A DNA stretch of 60,673 nt from assembly GCF_002093975.1 (NCBI RefSeq), contig NZ_MSZZ01000060.1:1-60673 (forward strand). The letters are read 5' to 3'. Source of the DNA: Thermoactinospora rubra (GTDB lineage Bacteria; Actinomycetota; Actinomycetes; Streptosporangiales; Streptosporangiaceae). Below the pieces are notes generated by a model. The model was not told where the DNA came from. It made no database searches and saw only the letters and a list, made by a program, of their open reading frames with translations. Positions 26,057-34,335 of the stretch are shown here, one piece after another (the stretch's first letter is position 1; each line of letters begins with the position of its first letter). A program made the translations under genes and the position numbers.

Positions 26057-27274
26057 GTGCCATCCACCCTTCCCGAAGGCGAGCCCGCTCCCGCCTCCGG
26101 CGAGCTGCCTCCCAGCGCCCTGCGCAGCCTGGGGGAGCGGCCGTTCGGCTGCTACGTCCACGTGCCGTTCTGCGTGACCCGCTGCGGCTACTGCGACTTC
26201 AACACCTACACCGCCGCCGAGCTGGGCCCGGGCGCCTCGCAGCGCGACTACGCCGACACGGCGATCCAGGAGGTACGGCTGGCGCGGCGCGTGCTGAAGG
26301 ACGCCGACCTGCCGGTGACGACGGTGTTCTTCGGCGGCGGCACGCCCACGCTGCTCCCGGCGCGCGACCTGGCCAGGATCCTGCGCGCCGTCGACGCGGA
26401 GTTCGGGCTGGCCCCGGACGCGGAGGTCACGACCGAGGCCAACCCCGAGTCGGTGGACCAGGCATACCTGGAGGAGCTTCGCGAGGCGGGCTTCACCCGG
26501 GTGAGCTTCGGCATGCAGAGCGCCCGCGAGCACGTGCTGAAGGTGCTCGACCGGCGGCACACGCCCGGGCGGGCGGCGCAAGCCGTCCAGGAGGCCAGGA
26601 AGGCGGGCTTCGAGCACGTCAACCTGGACCTCATCTACGGCACGCCGGGCGAGTCGGAGGCGGATTGGCGCGTGTCGCTGGAGGCGGCGATCGCGGCGGG
26701 GCCCGACCATGTGTCGGCGTACGCGCTCATCGTCGAGGAGGGCACGAGGCTGGCGGCGCGCATCAGGCGCGGCGAGGTGCCGATGCCCGACGACGACGTC
26801 GCGGCCGACCGCTACCTGCTGGCCGACCGGCTGCTGGCCGAGGCCGGGTTCGCCTGGTACGAGGTGTCCAACTGGGCGACCTCGCCCGCCGCGCGCTGCC
26901 GCCACAACCTGCTGTACTGGACCGGCGGCGACTGGTGGGGCGTGGGCCCCGGAGCGCACAGCCACGTCGGCGGCACCCGCTGGTGGAACGTCAAGCACCC
27001 GGCGGCGTACGCGGCGCGCCTGGCCGAGGGCGTCTCGCCCGCCCACGCCCGCGAGGTGCTCGCCGAGGAGGACCGCGAGGTCGAACGGCTCATGCTGGAG
27101 CTGCGGCTGGACTCCGGCTACCCGCTCGCCGGCGTCAGGCCGCGGGCGCGCACGGCCGTCGCCCGGGCGCTGGGCGACGGGCTGCTGGAGCCGGAGGCGT
27201 TCAAGCGCGGCCGCATGGTCCTCACGCTGCGCGGCAGGCTGCTGGCCGACGCGCTGGTCCGCGACCTGGTGTAG
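26057..27274 (+). CDS. hemW: Radical SAM heme chaperone HemW
   Basis: The 405-residue protein carries the HemW/HemN-type radical SAM cluster motif CVTRCGYCDF (CxxxCxxC, near residue 38), GGGTPTLL, and the C-terminal HemW domain. HemW binds heme and delivers it to membrane hemoproteins; annotation as oxygen-independent coproporphyrinogen oxidase is usually wrong for this clade, which lacks the extra N-terminal residues of HemN. GTG 26057 directly follows GGAGAG, and CAGACT 6 nt before it might also serve as a -10 for a leaderless mRNA. It sits between lepA and hrcA as in other actinobacteria. Confidence 0.94.
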   Translation: MPSTLPEGEPAPASGELPPSALRSLGERPFGCYVHVPFCVTRCGYCDFNTYTAAELGPGASQRDYADTAIQEVRLARRVLKDADLPVTTVFFGGGTPTLLPARDLARILRAVDAEFGLAPDAEVTTEANPESVDQAYLEELREAGFTRVSFGMQSAREHVLKVLDRRHTPGRAAQAVQEARKAGFEHVNLDLIYGTPGESEADWRVSLEAAIAAGPDHVSAYALIVEEGTRLAARIRRGEVPMPDDDVAADRYLLADRLLAEAGFAWYEVSNWATSPAARCRHNLLYWTGGDWWGVGPGAHSHVGGTRWWNVKHPAAYAARLAEGVSPAHAREVLAEEDREVERLMLELRLDSGYPLAGVRPRARTAVARALGDGLLEPEAFKRGRMVLTLRGRLLADALVRDLV

Positions 27275-27277
27275 CGG

Positions 27278-27946
27278 TCAGGTGACCATCCTGATGTTGA
27301 TCGGGTAGCGGTAGTTCTCGCCCCGGTTGGCGGCCATCGCGGCGATGATCTGGAAGATCAGCGCGCCGATCCAGACCACGAAGATCATCACGAAACCGAT
27401 CAGCACGAACATCAGCACGATGCTGACCATGTAGGCGATGAACGCGGTGATCTGGAAGTTGAGCGCCTCGGCCGACTGGTCCCTGACATAGGGCGACTCG
27501 TCCTTCTTGACGAAATACAGGATCAGCGGGCCGACGAAGCCGGTGAGGATGCCCAGCAGGTGGGCGAGCATCGCCAGCGAGGTGTCGTCGGTGCCGGGAC
27601 GCGGGCCGTACCGGCCGGGGACGTGCGGCTGCGGCGCGAAGTAGCCCGGCGGCTGGTATCCGGGCGCGGGGGGCTGGTACCCGGGCGGGGCGTACGGCGG
27701 AGGCGGGGCGTAGCCGGGCGGCGGCGTGGGCGGCTGCCCGTACCCGTATCCGGGGTGCTGCGGCCCCGACCCGTAGCCGGGCTGTTGTGGCCCCGACCCG
27801 TAGCCGGGCTGCTGCCCCGACCCGTATCCGGACGGGCCCGGCCCGTACTCCGGCTGCTGGTGGGGCCCGGGAGTGCCGTACCCGGGCTGCTGCGGTCCCG
27901 AGGGCGGGATGCGCCGGGTGGCGTCGTCGTCCGGAGGCTGCGTCAT
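27278..27946 (-). CDS. DUF4870 (Tic20-like) membrane protein with Gly/Tyr/Pro-rich N-terminus
   Basis: The 222-residue product has a disordered N-terminus (about 1-115) full of PGYG/QPGYG repeats and a C-terminal domain with DTSLAMLAHLLGILTGFVGP and three to four membrane helices, the DUF4870 pattern. The function of the family is unknown; such proteins are small integral membrane proteins with cytosolic low-complexity tails. It converges on hemW (3 bp between stops). The -10 box 6 nt before its ATG predicts a leaderless mRNA. Confidence 0.88.
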   Translation of the reverse strand: MTQPPDDDATRRIPPSGPQQPGYGTPGPHQQPEYGPGPSGYGSGQQPGYGSGPQQPGYGSGPQHPGYGYGQPPTPPPGYAPPPPYAPPGYQPPAPGYQPPGYFAPQPHVPGRYGPRPGTDDTSLAMLAHLLGILTGFVGPLILYFVKKDESPYVRDQSAEALNFQITAFIAYMVSIVLMFVLIGFVMIFVVWIGALIFQIIAAMAANRGENYRYPINIRMVT

Positions 27947-27952
27947 AGGTCG

Positions 27953-27958
27953 AGGCTA
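27953..27958 (-). promoter_or_regulatory. -10 box for leaderless DUF4870 gene
   Basis: TAGCCT on the reverse strand, exactly 6 nt before the ATG at 27946, overlapping the stop codon of the upstream gene. Confidence 0.5.
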
Positions 27959-28777
27959 GTCGGACTCGCCCGGATCCGTCACGAAGTCGATGAGCTCCTC
28001 CACCCGCCCGAGCAGCTCGGGCTCCAGGTCCGCGTACGTCGACACCGCGCCCAGGATCCGCCGCCAGGCCTCCGCCGGGTCCGCCCGCCAGCCGAGGGCC
28101 TTGATCACGCCCTCCTTCCACGGCACGCCCCTGGGCACCTCCGGCCAGGCGCGGATGCCGAGCGCCGACGGCTTGACCGCCTGCCAGACGTCCACGAAGG
28201 GATGCCCCACGACCAGCACGTACGGCGAGGCCACCTGCGCGGCGATCCTGCTCTCCTTGGACCCCTCCACCAGGTGGTCCACCAGGACGCCGAGCCTGCG
28301 CCCGGGCCCCGGCCGGAAGTCGGCCACGATGGCGGGCAGGTGGTCCACGCCCTCCAGGTACTCCACCACCACGCCTTCCACGCGCAGGTCGTGGCCCCAG
28401 ACCTTCTCCACGAGGGCGGCGTCGTGGACCCCCTCGACGTAGATCCGGCTCTCCCTGGCCACCCTGGCCCGCAGGCCCTCGACCGCGATCGAGCCGGAGG
28501 CGCTGCGCAGCGGACCCCGCGGGGCCCGGGCCGGGCGCACCAGCGTGACCGGCTTGCCCTCCAGCAGGAAGGCGGCGGGCGCCAGCGGGAACACCCGCCG
28601 CCTGCCGAAGCGGTCCTCCAGCGTGACGGCCTCCTTGTCACAGGCGACCACCGCGCCGCAGAAGCCGCTGTCGGCGTCCTCGACCACCAGCTCAGGTTCG
28701 GCCGGGACCTGCGGGATCTTCCCCTTCAGCGGCCGACGCCAGTTGCCCGCGAGCACGTCTCCGTCGTAGCGACTCAC
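27956..28777 (-). CDS. DUF3097 family protein
   Basis: The 273-residue soluble protein matches the actinobacterial DUF3097 family: a small N-terminal barrel-like part (GFCGAVVACDKEAVTLEDRFG) and a Toprim-like segment (IYVEGVHDAALVEKVWG, then LGVLVDHLVEGSKE with conserved Glu/Asp). Toprim-like acidic motifs suggest nucleic-acid or nucleotidyl chemistry, but no function has been established that I know of. GTG 28777 overlaps the stop of the upstream gene by 4 bp (GTGA). Confidence 0.85.
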   Translation of the reverse strand: MSRYDGDVLAGNWRRPLKGKIPQVPAEPELVVEDADSGFCGAVVACDKEAVTLEDRFGRRRVFPLAPAAFLLEGKPVTLVRPARAPRGPLRSASGSIAVEGLRARVARESRIYVEGVHDAALVEKVWGHDLRVEGVVVEYLEGVDHLPAIVADFRPGPGRRLGVLVDHLVEGSKESRIAAQVASPYVLVVGHPFVDVWQAVKPSALGIRAWPEVPRGVPWKEGVIKALGWRADPAEAWRRILGAVSTYADLEPELLGRVEELIDFVTDPGESD

Positions 28778-29682
28778 ACCGGGGACCGTAGCAGGCGCCT
28801 GCGGGCGGCACTCCGCCGTACCAGGACCACGATCGTCGTGGCGGCTCCGGCGAGCAGCCCCACGGCGGTGAACAGGATCAGCCCGCCCACGCCGCCCAGG
28901 ATGCTCCCGGCCGAGTCCGCCGGCGCGCCTCCCACGCCGAACCGCGCCGCCACCTGCTCCTGCGTCGTGCACTGGAACCGGTACTCGCCCTCCGCGGGCA
29001 CGTTGACCATGCCGATCACATACCAGCTCATGCCGCCCGAGAGCAGCTTCTGCTGTCCCGACTGCTTGACCAGCCTGGCCGGACCGAGGCTCTTGCAGGT
29101 GTAGGTCGCCTTGGGGCCGTTGTAGTACAGGGCCGAGGGCGTGCCGGGATCCAGGCGGACCGTCACCTGCTCGCCCGGGCCGAACTGCGTCCGTGGCGTG
29201 CCGCGCGTCACGCCGTCGGACACGCCGTTGAGGAACATCGCCACGCCGATGACGACGCACACCAGGGCGACTCCCCAGCCGCCCGCCAGCCACCCCAGGG
29301 ACGGGCCGATCTTCGGTCCCCTCTGGGGCGGCCCGCCGTACTGCGAGGGCCCGTACTGGGGAGCGCCGTACTGCGGAGCGAGGTGGGGCGGGTACTGCGG
29401 GCCGCTCGGGGGAGGCGGCGCGTAGGGGGGAGCTGGATGCGGACCGGACCCTGGCGGGCCGTACGGCGTGGCCTGCGGCGTGTACGGCTGGCCCTGGGGA
29501 GGCGCCCCGTACGCCGGCGCCCCGTACGGCTGCTGCCACGGGGGAGGCGGCGCGGAGGCGGGCGGCGGAGGCGGGGCGTCCCATGACCCTCGCGCGGGAG
29601 AGTCCCGGGGGTCGCGGGCAGGGGACTCCCGTGAGTCGTGCGTGGGCGAACCGTCCGGCGGCGTCGGGGATTGGTCGGTCAT
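28774..29682 (-). CDS. Pro-rich membrane protein of unknown function
   Basis: 302 residues: a disordered Pro/Gln/Tyr/Gly-rich N-terminus (about 1-130), a membrane helix (LAGGWGVALVCVVIGVAMFL), an extracellular domain of about 110 residues with two cysteines (ATYTCKSLG and YRFQCTTQ) that could form a disulfide, and a second membrane helix (LILFTAVGLLAGAATTIVVL) with a basic tail. I do not recognise a named family. ATG 29682 is the natural start; the open frame further upstream runs through the hrcA promoter region. It is co-oriented and overlapping with the DUF3097 gene. Confidence 0.75.
   Translation of the reverse strand: MTDQSPTPPDGSPTHDSRESPARDPRDSPARGSWDAPPPPPASAPPPPWQQPYGAPAYGAPPQGQPYTPQATPYGPPGSGPHPAPPYAPPPPSGPQYPPHLAPQYGAPQYGPSQYGGPPQRGPKIGPSLGWLAGGWGVALVCVVIGVAMFLNGVSDGVTRGTPRTQFGPGEQVTVRLDPGTPSALYYNGPKATYTCKSLGPARLVKQSGQQKLLSGGMSWYVIGMVNVPAEGEYRFQCTTQEQVAARFGVGGAPADSAGSILGGVGGLILFTAVGLLAGAATTIVVLVRRSAARRRLLRSPV
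28785..28790 (-). promoter_or_regulatory. Possible -10 box for DUF3097 gene
   Basis: TACGGT on the reverse strand, 7 nt before GTG 28777, allowing a leaderless transcript in addition to read-through from the upstream gene. Confidence 0.35.
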
Positions 29683-29763
29683 GCCAGTCAGTGTGACCTT
29701 CGACCGGTATTGCCCGCCATAGGACAATCGCTTCATCGCACCCGGAGGGCGAGAGCCGTACAC

Positions 29764-29790
29764 TTGGCACTCAGGAACACAGAGTGCTAG
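29764..29790 (+). promoter_or_regulatory. CIRCE operator (HrcA site)
   Basis: TTGGCACTC-N9-GAGTGCTAG matches the CIRCE consensus TTAGCACTC-N9-GAGTGCTAA at 16 of 18 arm positions. It lies 40 bp before hrcA, and a TANNNT box (TACACT, 29759-29764) abuts its left arm. HrcA binding here would repress its own operon until heat shock. Confidence 0.92.
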
Positions 29791-29830
29791 ACCAGTGTTC
29801 CCGTCAATGGGCGACGCAGGAGGTGAGCAC

Positions 29831-30850
29831 GTGCTCGACGACAGGAAGCTGGCGGTGCTCCGCGCCATTGTCGAGGACTACGTGGCCACCAACGAACCGG
29901 TGGGCTCCAAGGCACTGGCCGAGCGCCACAACCTGAACGTCTCCCCGGCCACGATCAGGAACGACATGGCCGTGCTGGAGGAGCAGGGCTACATCACCCA
30001 GCCCCACACCAGCGCGGGCCGCGTGCCGACCGACAAGGGCTACCGGCTCTTCGTCGACCGGCTGTCGCAGGTCAAGCCGCTGTCGGCGGCCGAGCGCCGG
30101 GCGATCGAGACCTTCCTCATGGGCGCCGTCGACCTCGACGACGTCATCATGCGGACCGTGCGCCTGCTGGCGCAGCTGACCAGGCAGGTGGCGGTGGTGC
30201 AGTATCCCACGCTCACCCAGTCGACGGTCCGCCACGTGGAGCTGGTGCCGCTCACCGAGCGGCGCATCATGCTCGTGCTGATCACCAACACCGGCCGCGT
30301 CGAACAGCGCGTCATCGAGCTGCCCGAGGTGGTCGAGGACACGCGCATCGCCCACCTGCGCGCCGTGCTCAACTCCTGCCTCGACGGGCGCTACCTCAGC
30401 AGCGTCCCCGACCTCGTGGCCGACGTGCCCGACCGGCTGCCGGTCGAGGACCGCCCGGCCGCGGCGACGATCCTGTCGGTGCTGCTGGAGACCCTCGTCG
30501 AGCGGTCCGACGAGAAGATCGTCTTCGCCGGTACGGCCAACCTGGCCGGGGCCGACTTCAGCAGCGGCCTGCGCGAGGTGCTCGAGGCGCTCGAGGAGCA
30601 GGTCGTGCTCATGCGGCTGCTCGGCGAGACCACGCCCGACACCCCCTCGGCGCTGACCGTGCGGATCGGCTCGGAGAACCCGGTCAGCGGGCTCCGCCGC
30701 ACATCCATCGTCGCGGCGGGATACGGTTCAGGCGACAAGCAACTGGCCCGCCTGGGCGTGCTCGGCCCCACTCGGATGGACTACCCGGTGACGATGGGCG
30801 CCGTCCGCGCGGTGGCCCGCTACGTCAGCCAGATCCTGGCTGCTTCCTAA
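29831..30850 (+). CDS. hrcA: Heat-inducible transcription repressor HrcA
   Basis: The 339-residue repressor has an N-terminal winged helix (VLRAIVEDYVATNEPVGSKAL, VSPATIRNDMAVLEEQGYI, HTSAGRVPTDKGYR) and the C-terminal GAF-like effector domain. It binds CIRCE and is kept active by GroEL. GTG 29831 is set by a perfect AGGAGG at 7 nt. An upstream in-frame ATG (29795) overlaps the promoter region and is unlikely. dnaJ follows after 24 bp, forming an autoregulated heat-shock operon. Confidence 0.97.
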   Translation: MLDDRKLAVLRAIVEDYVATNEPVGSKALAERHNLNVSPATIRNDMAVLEEQGYITQPHTSAGRVPTDKGYRLFVDRLSQVKPLSAAERRAIETFLMGAVDLDDVIMRTVRLLAQLTRQVAVVQYPTLTQSTVRHVELVPLTERRIMLVLITNTGRVEQRVIELPEVVEDTRIAHLRAVLNSCLDGRYLSSVPDLVADVPDRLPVEDRPAAATILSVLLETLVERSDEKIVFAGTANLAGADFSSGLREVLEALEEQVVLMRLLGETTPDTPSALTVRIGSENPVSGLRRTSIVAAGYGSGDKQLARLGVLGPTRMDYPVTMGAVRAVARYVSQILAAS

Positions 30851-30874
30851 GAGGGTTCACAAGGGGACTGATAA

Positions 30875-32008
30875 GTGGCACACACCGACTACTACGCCAC
30901 CCTCGGGGTGAGGCGTGACGCCAGCCAGGACGAGATCAAGAAAGCCTACCGGCGTCTCGCCCGCGAGCTGCACCCCGACGTCAACCCCGACCCCGCGACC
31001 CAGGAGCGGTTCAAGGAGATCACCCAGGCGTACGAGGTGCTGTCCGACCCCAGCAAGCGGCAGATGTACGACCTGGGGGCCGATCCCTTCGCCGGGGCCG
31101 CGGCGGGCGCGGGCGGCTTCGGCGCCGGGTTCCCGTTCAGCGACATCATGGACGCCTTCTTCGGCACCGGCGGCGCCTCGCGCGGGCCCCGCTCGCGCGC
31201 CCGCCGCGGCCGCAACGCGACCATCCGAGTCGAGCTGGACCTGCGCGAGGCGGCGTTCGGCACCACGCGGGAGCTGCACGTCGACACCGCGGTGCTGTGC
31301 GAGGTGTGCCAGGGCGCCGGCGTCGCGCCGGGCACCCACCCGGACACCTGCGACATGTGCCGCGGGCGGGGCGAGATCTCCCAGGTCACGCGGTCCTTCC
31401 TGGGCCAGGTCATGACCTCGCGGCCCTGCCCCCAGTGCGGCGGCTTCGGCTCGGTCATCCGGCACCCGTGCCCGGAGTGCTCCGGCGACGGCCGTGTCCG
31501 CACGCGCCGCACGCTCAAGGTGCGCATCCCGGCCGGCGTCGAGGACGGCACCCACATCCAGCTGGCCGGCGAGGGCGAGGTCGGACCCGGCGGCGGGCCG
31601 CCCGGCGACCTGTTCCTCGAGATCGTCGAGCGGCCGCACGAGATCTTCGAACGGCGGGGCGACGACCTGCACTGCACCGTGCAGATCCCCATGACGGCCG
31701 CCGCGCTGGGCACCACGCTGACCATCGAGACGCTCGACGGCGCCGAGGAGGTCGACGTCCGGCCCGGCACCCAGTCCGGCCAGGTGATCACCATGTACGG
31801 GCGCGGCGTGCAGCGGCTCAACGATCCCGGACGCGGCGACCTGCTCATCCACGTCAACGTGGAGACGCCCACCCGGCTCGACGCGGCCCAGGAGGAACTG
31901 CTGCGGGAGCTGGCCAAGCTCAGGGGCGAGGAGCGGCCGCCCGGCAAGTTCGCGCCGGGGCAGCAGGGCTTCTTCTCGCGCCTGCGCGACGCCTTCAACG
32001 GACGCTGA
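30875..32008 (+). CDS. dnaJ: Chaperone DnaJ (actinobacterial DnaJ2 type)
   Basis: The 377-residue co-chaperone has a J domain (residues 1-68, HPD in ARELHPDVNP), a short Gly/Phe region (GAGGFGAGFPFSDIMDAFFG), a zinc-binding domain with four CxxC pairs (CEVCQGAG, CDMCRGRG, CPQCGGFG, CPECSGDG) and the C-terminal peptide-binding domains. It stimulates DnaK ATPase activity. The hrcA-linked copy is the second DnaJ of actinobacteria; the dnaK-linked one is not in the window. GTG start follows AAGGGGA. Confidence 0.96.
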   Translation: MAHTDYYATLGVRRDASQDEIKKAYRRLARELHPDVNPDPATQERFKEITQAYEVLSDPSKRQMYDLGADPFAGAAAGAGGFGAGFPFSDIMDAFFGTGGASRGPRSRARRGRNATIRVELDLREAAFGTTRELHVDTAVLCEVCQGAGVAPGTHPDTCDMCRGRGEISQVTRSFLGQVMTSRPCPQCGGFGSVIRHPCPECSGDGRVRTRRTLKVRIPAGVEDGTHIQLAGEGEVGPGGGPPGDLFLEIVERPHEIFERRGDDLHCTVQIPMTAAALGTTLTIETLDGAEEVDVRPGTQSGQVITMYGRGVQRLNDPGRGDLLIHVNVETPTRLDAAQEELLRELAKLRGEERPPGKFAPGQQGFFSRLRDAFNGR

Positions 32009-32163
32009 CCTCGCCTCCTCCCTGGCCCTCAGCCCGTGCCTCATCTCCTCCCCTTGGTCCTCAGCCACGTACGGCGGGGCAGGGGCGCACGGCGGACCAG
32101 GGAGTACGGCGAGCCGCCCGCCGAGGACACAACGCCCCCCACCTCCGTGGGAGCCTAGAGGGC

Positions 32164-32895
32164 ATGAGCGTTCCGGTGTTCCTGGCCGACCGGGCCCAGT
32201 TCGACGCGGATGACGTGCTGCTCGACGGGCCCGAGGGACGGCACGCGGCCACGGTGCGGCGGTTGCGCCCCGGCGAGAGGGCCGACCTGACCGACGGAGC
32301 CGGCGCGGTGGCCGAGTGCGTCGTGCGCGAGGCGCTCAAGGACGCCCTCCGCCTGGAGGTCCTGCGAACCTACGACACGCCCCCGCCCGCCCCGCGGATC
32401 GTCGTCGTCCAGGGCCTGCCCAAGGGCGAGCGGGGCGAGCTGGCCGTGGAGATGATGACCGAGGTCGGGGTCGACGTGATCATCCCCTGGCCGGCGGCCA
32501 GGAGCATCACCCAGTGGAAGGCCGAGCGCGCGGCCAAGGCGCTGGCCCGCTGGCGCTCGACCGCCCGGGAGGCGGGCAAGCAGGCCAGGCGGTTCCACCT
32601 GCCCGAGGTGGCGGAACCGGCGTCCACGGCGCAGGTGGCGCGGCTGCTGGAGAAGGCGGCGCTGGGCCTGGTGCTGCACGAGGAGGCCGAGACCGGGCTG
32701 GCCGCCATGGACCTGCCCGGCGAGGGGGACGTCGTGCTCGTGGTCGGCCCCGAGGGCGGGGTCGCGCCGCAGGAGCTGGAGGCGTTCGCGGCGGCGGGAG
32801 CCGTACCGGCCCTGCTGGGACCGACGGTGCTGCGCACGTCGACGGCGGGGGTCGCGGCGGCGGCGGTGGTGATGGCCAGGACCGGGCGGTGGTGA
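32164..32895 (+). CDS. rsmE: 16S rRNA (uracil1498-N3)-methyltransferase
   Basis: A 243-residue SPOUT methyltransferase with an N-terminal PUA-like domain and the C-terminal trefoil knot, recognisable by VVGPEGGVAPQELEAF and LGPTVLRTSTA. It methylates U1498 of 16S rRNA in the 30S subunit. ATG 32164 is preceded by GGGAG. It follows dnaJ after a 155-bp gap without structure I can name; this dnaJ-rsmE order is widespread. Confidence 0.95.
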   Translation: MSVPVFLADRAQFDADDVLLDGPEGRHAATVRRLRPGERADLTDGAGAVAECVVREALKDALRLEVLRTYDTPPPAPRIVVVQGLPKGERGELAVEMMTEVGVDVIIPWPAARSITQWKAERAAKALARWRSTAREAGKQARRFHLPEVAEPASTAQVARLLEKAALGLVLHEEAETGLAAMDLPGEGDVVLVVGPEGGVAPQELEAFAAAGAVPALLGPTVLRTSTAGVAAAAVVMARTGRW

Positions 32896-32918
32896 CGCTC
32901 CGGTGACGCGCTGGCGTG

Positions 32919-33542
32919 TCAGCCGGTGGGCTGGCTGAGCGGCGTGTAGGCCTCGGTGGCCGAGGGCATGGCCGGCGGCGAGGCCGGGGGCTCCTCCGGC
33001 GGGCACTGCTCCGGCGGGCACGTGGCGTTCGGGTCCGACGTCTCGGTGGGCGTCGGGGTGTCCGTCGGCTCCTCGGGCGGGCACTCCTCGTCCGCGGGGC
33101 GCGTGCTCGGGCAGACCGTGGGGGACGGGGAGGGCGAGGGCTGGGAGGTCGAGTCGGCGGTCCGCTGCCGCTTCTCGGGCTCCTTGCGGGTCGGGCCCGG
33201 CACGATCGCGGGCCGCGACGAGTTCGGCTTCGGGGTGGGCGCCGGCTTGGGCCGGGAGGTGGACGACGAGCTGGGGGTCGGGGTGACCTCGGTGGTGTTA
33301 TCGACCCAGTTGGTGATGACCGTGTCGCGCCACTCGGGGACGATCATCACGATGGTTCCGGCCACGAGCACCGCGCTCACGGCCGCCGCGCCGGCGCGCC
33401 ACCAGAACAGGTTGCGCACGCCGCGCCGCGCGATCTTCGCGCGAATGATCTCCAGTCCATCGGGAGATGGCACGACCTGGTCCGCCTCCGCGCGCAACAC
33501 CCTGCGCAGGAGGTCGCCGTACTCGTCGTTGGACTGGGTCAT
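32919..33542 (-). CDS. Single-pass membrane protein partner of ECF sigma factor
   Basis: 207 residues: a cytoplasmic N-terminus of about 47 residues, one membrane helix (AGAAAVSAVLVAGTIVMIV), and a long extracytoplasmic Thr/Pro/Ser-rich tail with repeated CPPEE/CPPEQ motifs. Its ATG overlaps the stop of the sigma factor gene (ATGA), the usual arrangement for sigma/anti-sigma pairs. The N-terminus lacks the HxxxCxxC zinc motif of ZAS anti-sigma factors, so an anti-sigma role is inferred from position and topology only. The Cys/Pro-rich tail may sense the envelope or attach to it. Confidence 0.75.
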   Translation of the reverse strand: MTQSNDEYGDLLRRVLRAEADQVVPSPDGLEIIRAKIARRGVRNLFWWRAGAAAVSAVLVAGTIVMIVPEWRDTVITNWVDNTTEVTPTPSSSSTSRPKPAPTPKPNSSRPAIVPGPTRKEPEKRQRTADSTSQPSPSPSPTVCPSTRPADEECPPEEPTDTPTPTETSDPNATCPPEQCPPEEPPASPPAMPSATEAYTPLSQPTG

Positions 33543-34144
33543 GAGAGCTTCTCCAGGACAGAACGGAGGGCGGCCATGCCACGTGCCGTGTGGCTCTTGA
33601 CCGCCCCCTTGCTGATGCCCATGGCGTGGGCTATCTCCGCCTCCGACAGGTCACCGTAGTAGCGAAGGACCAGGGCCTCCCTCTGTCTGGCCGGCAGGGC
33701 ACGCAGAGCCTCGATGACGGCGGAGCGCTCCAGCTCGCCGATCGCGCCGTTCTCGGCGCTCGGGGCGTCGGGCATGCCCTTGGGGGCGTACTTCTCGACG
33801 ACGGCACGGTGCCGCAGCACGGACCGGGACCGGTTGACGACGGATTGACGCAGGTAGGCGAGTGCTTTGTCGGGGTCGCGAAGACGGCGCCACGCCCCAT
33901 GGAGGGCTACGTAGGCGTCTTGCACGACTTCCTCCGCGGTTGCAATGTCGCGCACCAGCAGCACAGCGAGACGCACCAATGACCGAAAGTGCGCGCTGTA
34001 GAGCGCGGTCACGGCCATGTCCGCGTCCCACCCGACCGGCACCGCCCCCAGCGACCTGTCGGCCAGCAGGGTTTCGGTGGTCACATCAGTGGGACGCGCG
34101 GCCTTCCCCGTGGGTTTACGCTCTTCCGGTTGTTTAGAGGGCAT
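33539..34144 (-). CDS. ECF RNA polymerase sigma factor (SigE family)
   Basis: The 201-residue protein has sigma region 2 (YSAHFRSLVRLAVLLVRDIATAEEVVQDAYVAL-type helices; read motifs VQDAYVALHGAW and AYLRQSVVN) and region 4 (LPARQREALVLRYYGDLS, ISKGAVKSHTARGMAAL). It lacks region 1.1 and 3, as ECF sigmas do. ATG 34144 starts a basic Lys/Pro-rich leader of about 40 residues before region 2. Its membrane partner gene follows with a 4-bp overlap. No autoregulatory ECF promoter stands out in the 190-bp divergent region, which contains TTGACA at 34267 with no matching -10 box. Confidence 0.92.
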   Translation of the reverse strand: MPSKQPEERKPTGKAARPTDVTTETLLADRSLGAVPVGWDADMAVTALYSAHFRSLVRLAVLLVRDIATAEEVVQDAYVALHGAWRRLRDPDKALAYLRQSVVNRSRSVLRHRAVVEKYAPKGMPDAPSAENGAIGELERSAVIEALRALPARQREALVLRYYGDLSEAEIAHAMGISKGAVKSHTARGMAALRSVLEKLS

Positions 34145-34335
34145 GACCCACTCGTGTCCTCGCCAGGTGGCCTCGCCCGACCCTGAACGTCGTTTTGTTC
34201 GTGAAGTGTCGCACATACACCCTAGCTGTGGGGATCTTCCCGCGCACGACACGGCGAATTACCAATTGACAACGGCGCCCTGCTCGCGTGACCGGGAGTT
34301 TACGATCTCCTCAAGCGACTGAGACGGACCGGGTG

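Noticed and set aside
34267..34310. TTGACA promoter before the VWA gene
   Set aside because: The TACGAT that follows is 29 bp away and no acceptable -10 lies at 16-19 bp spacing.
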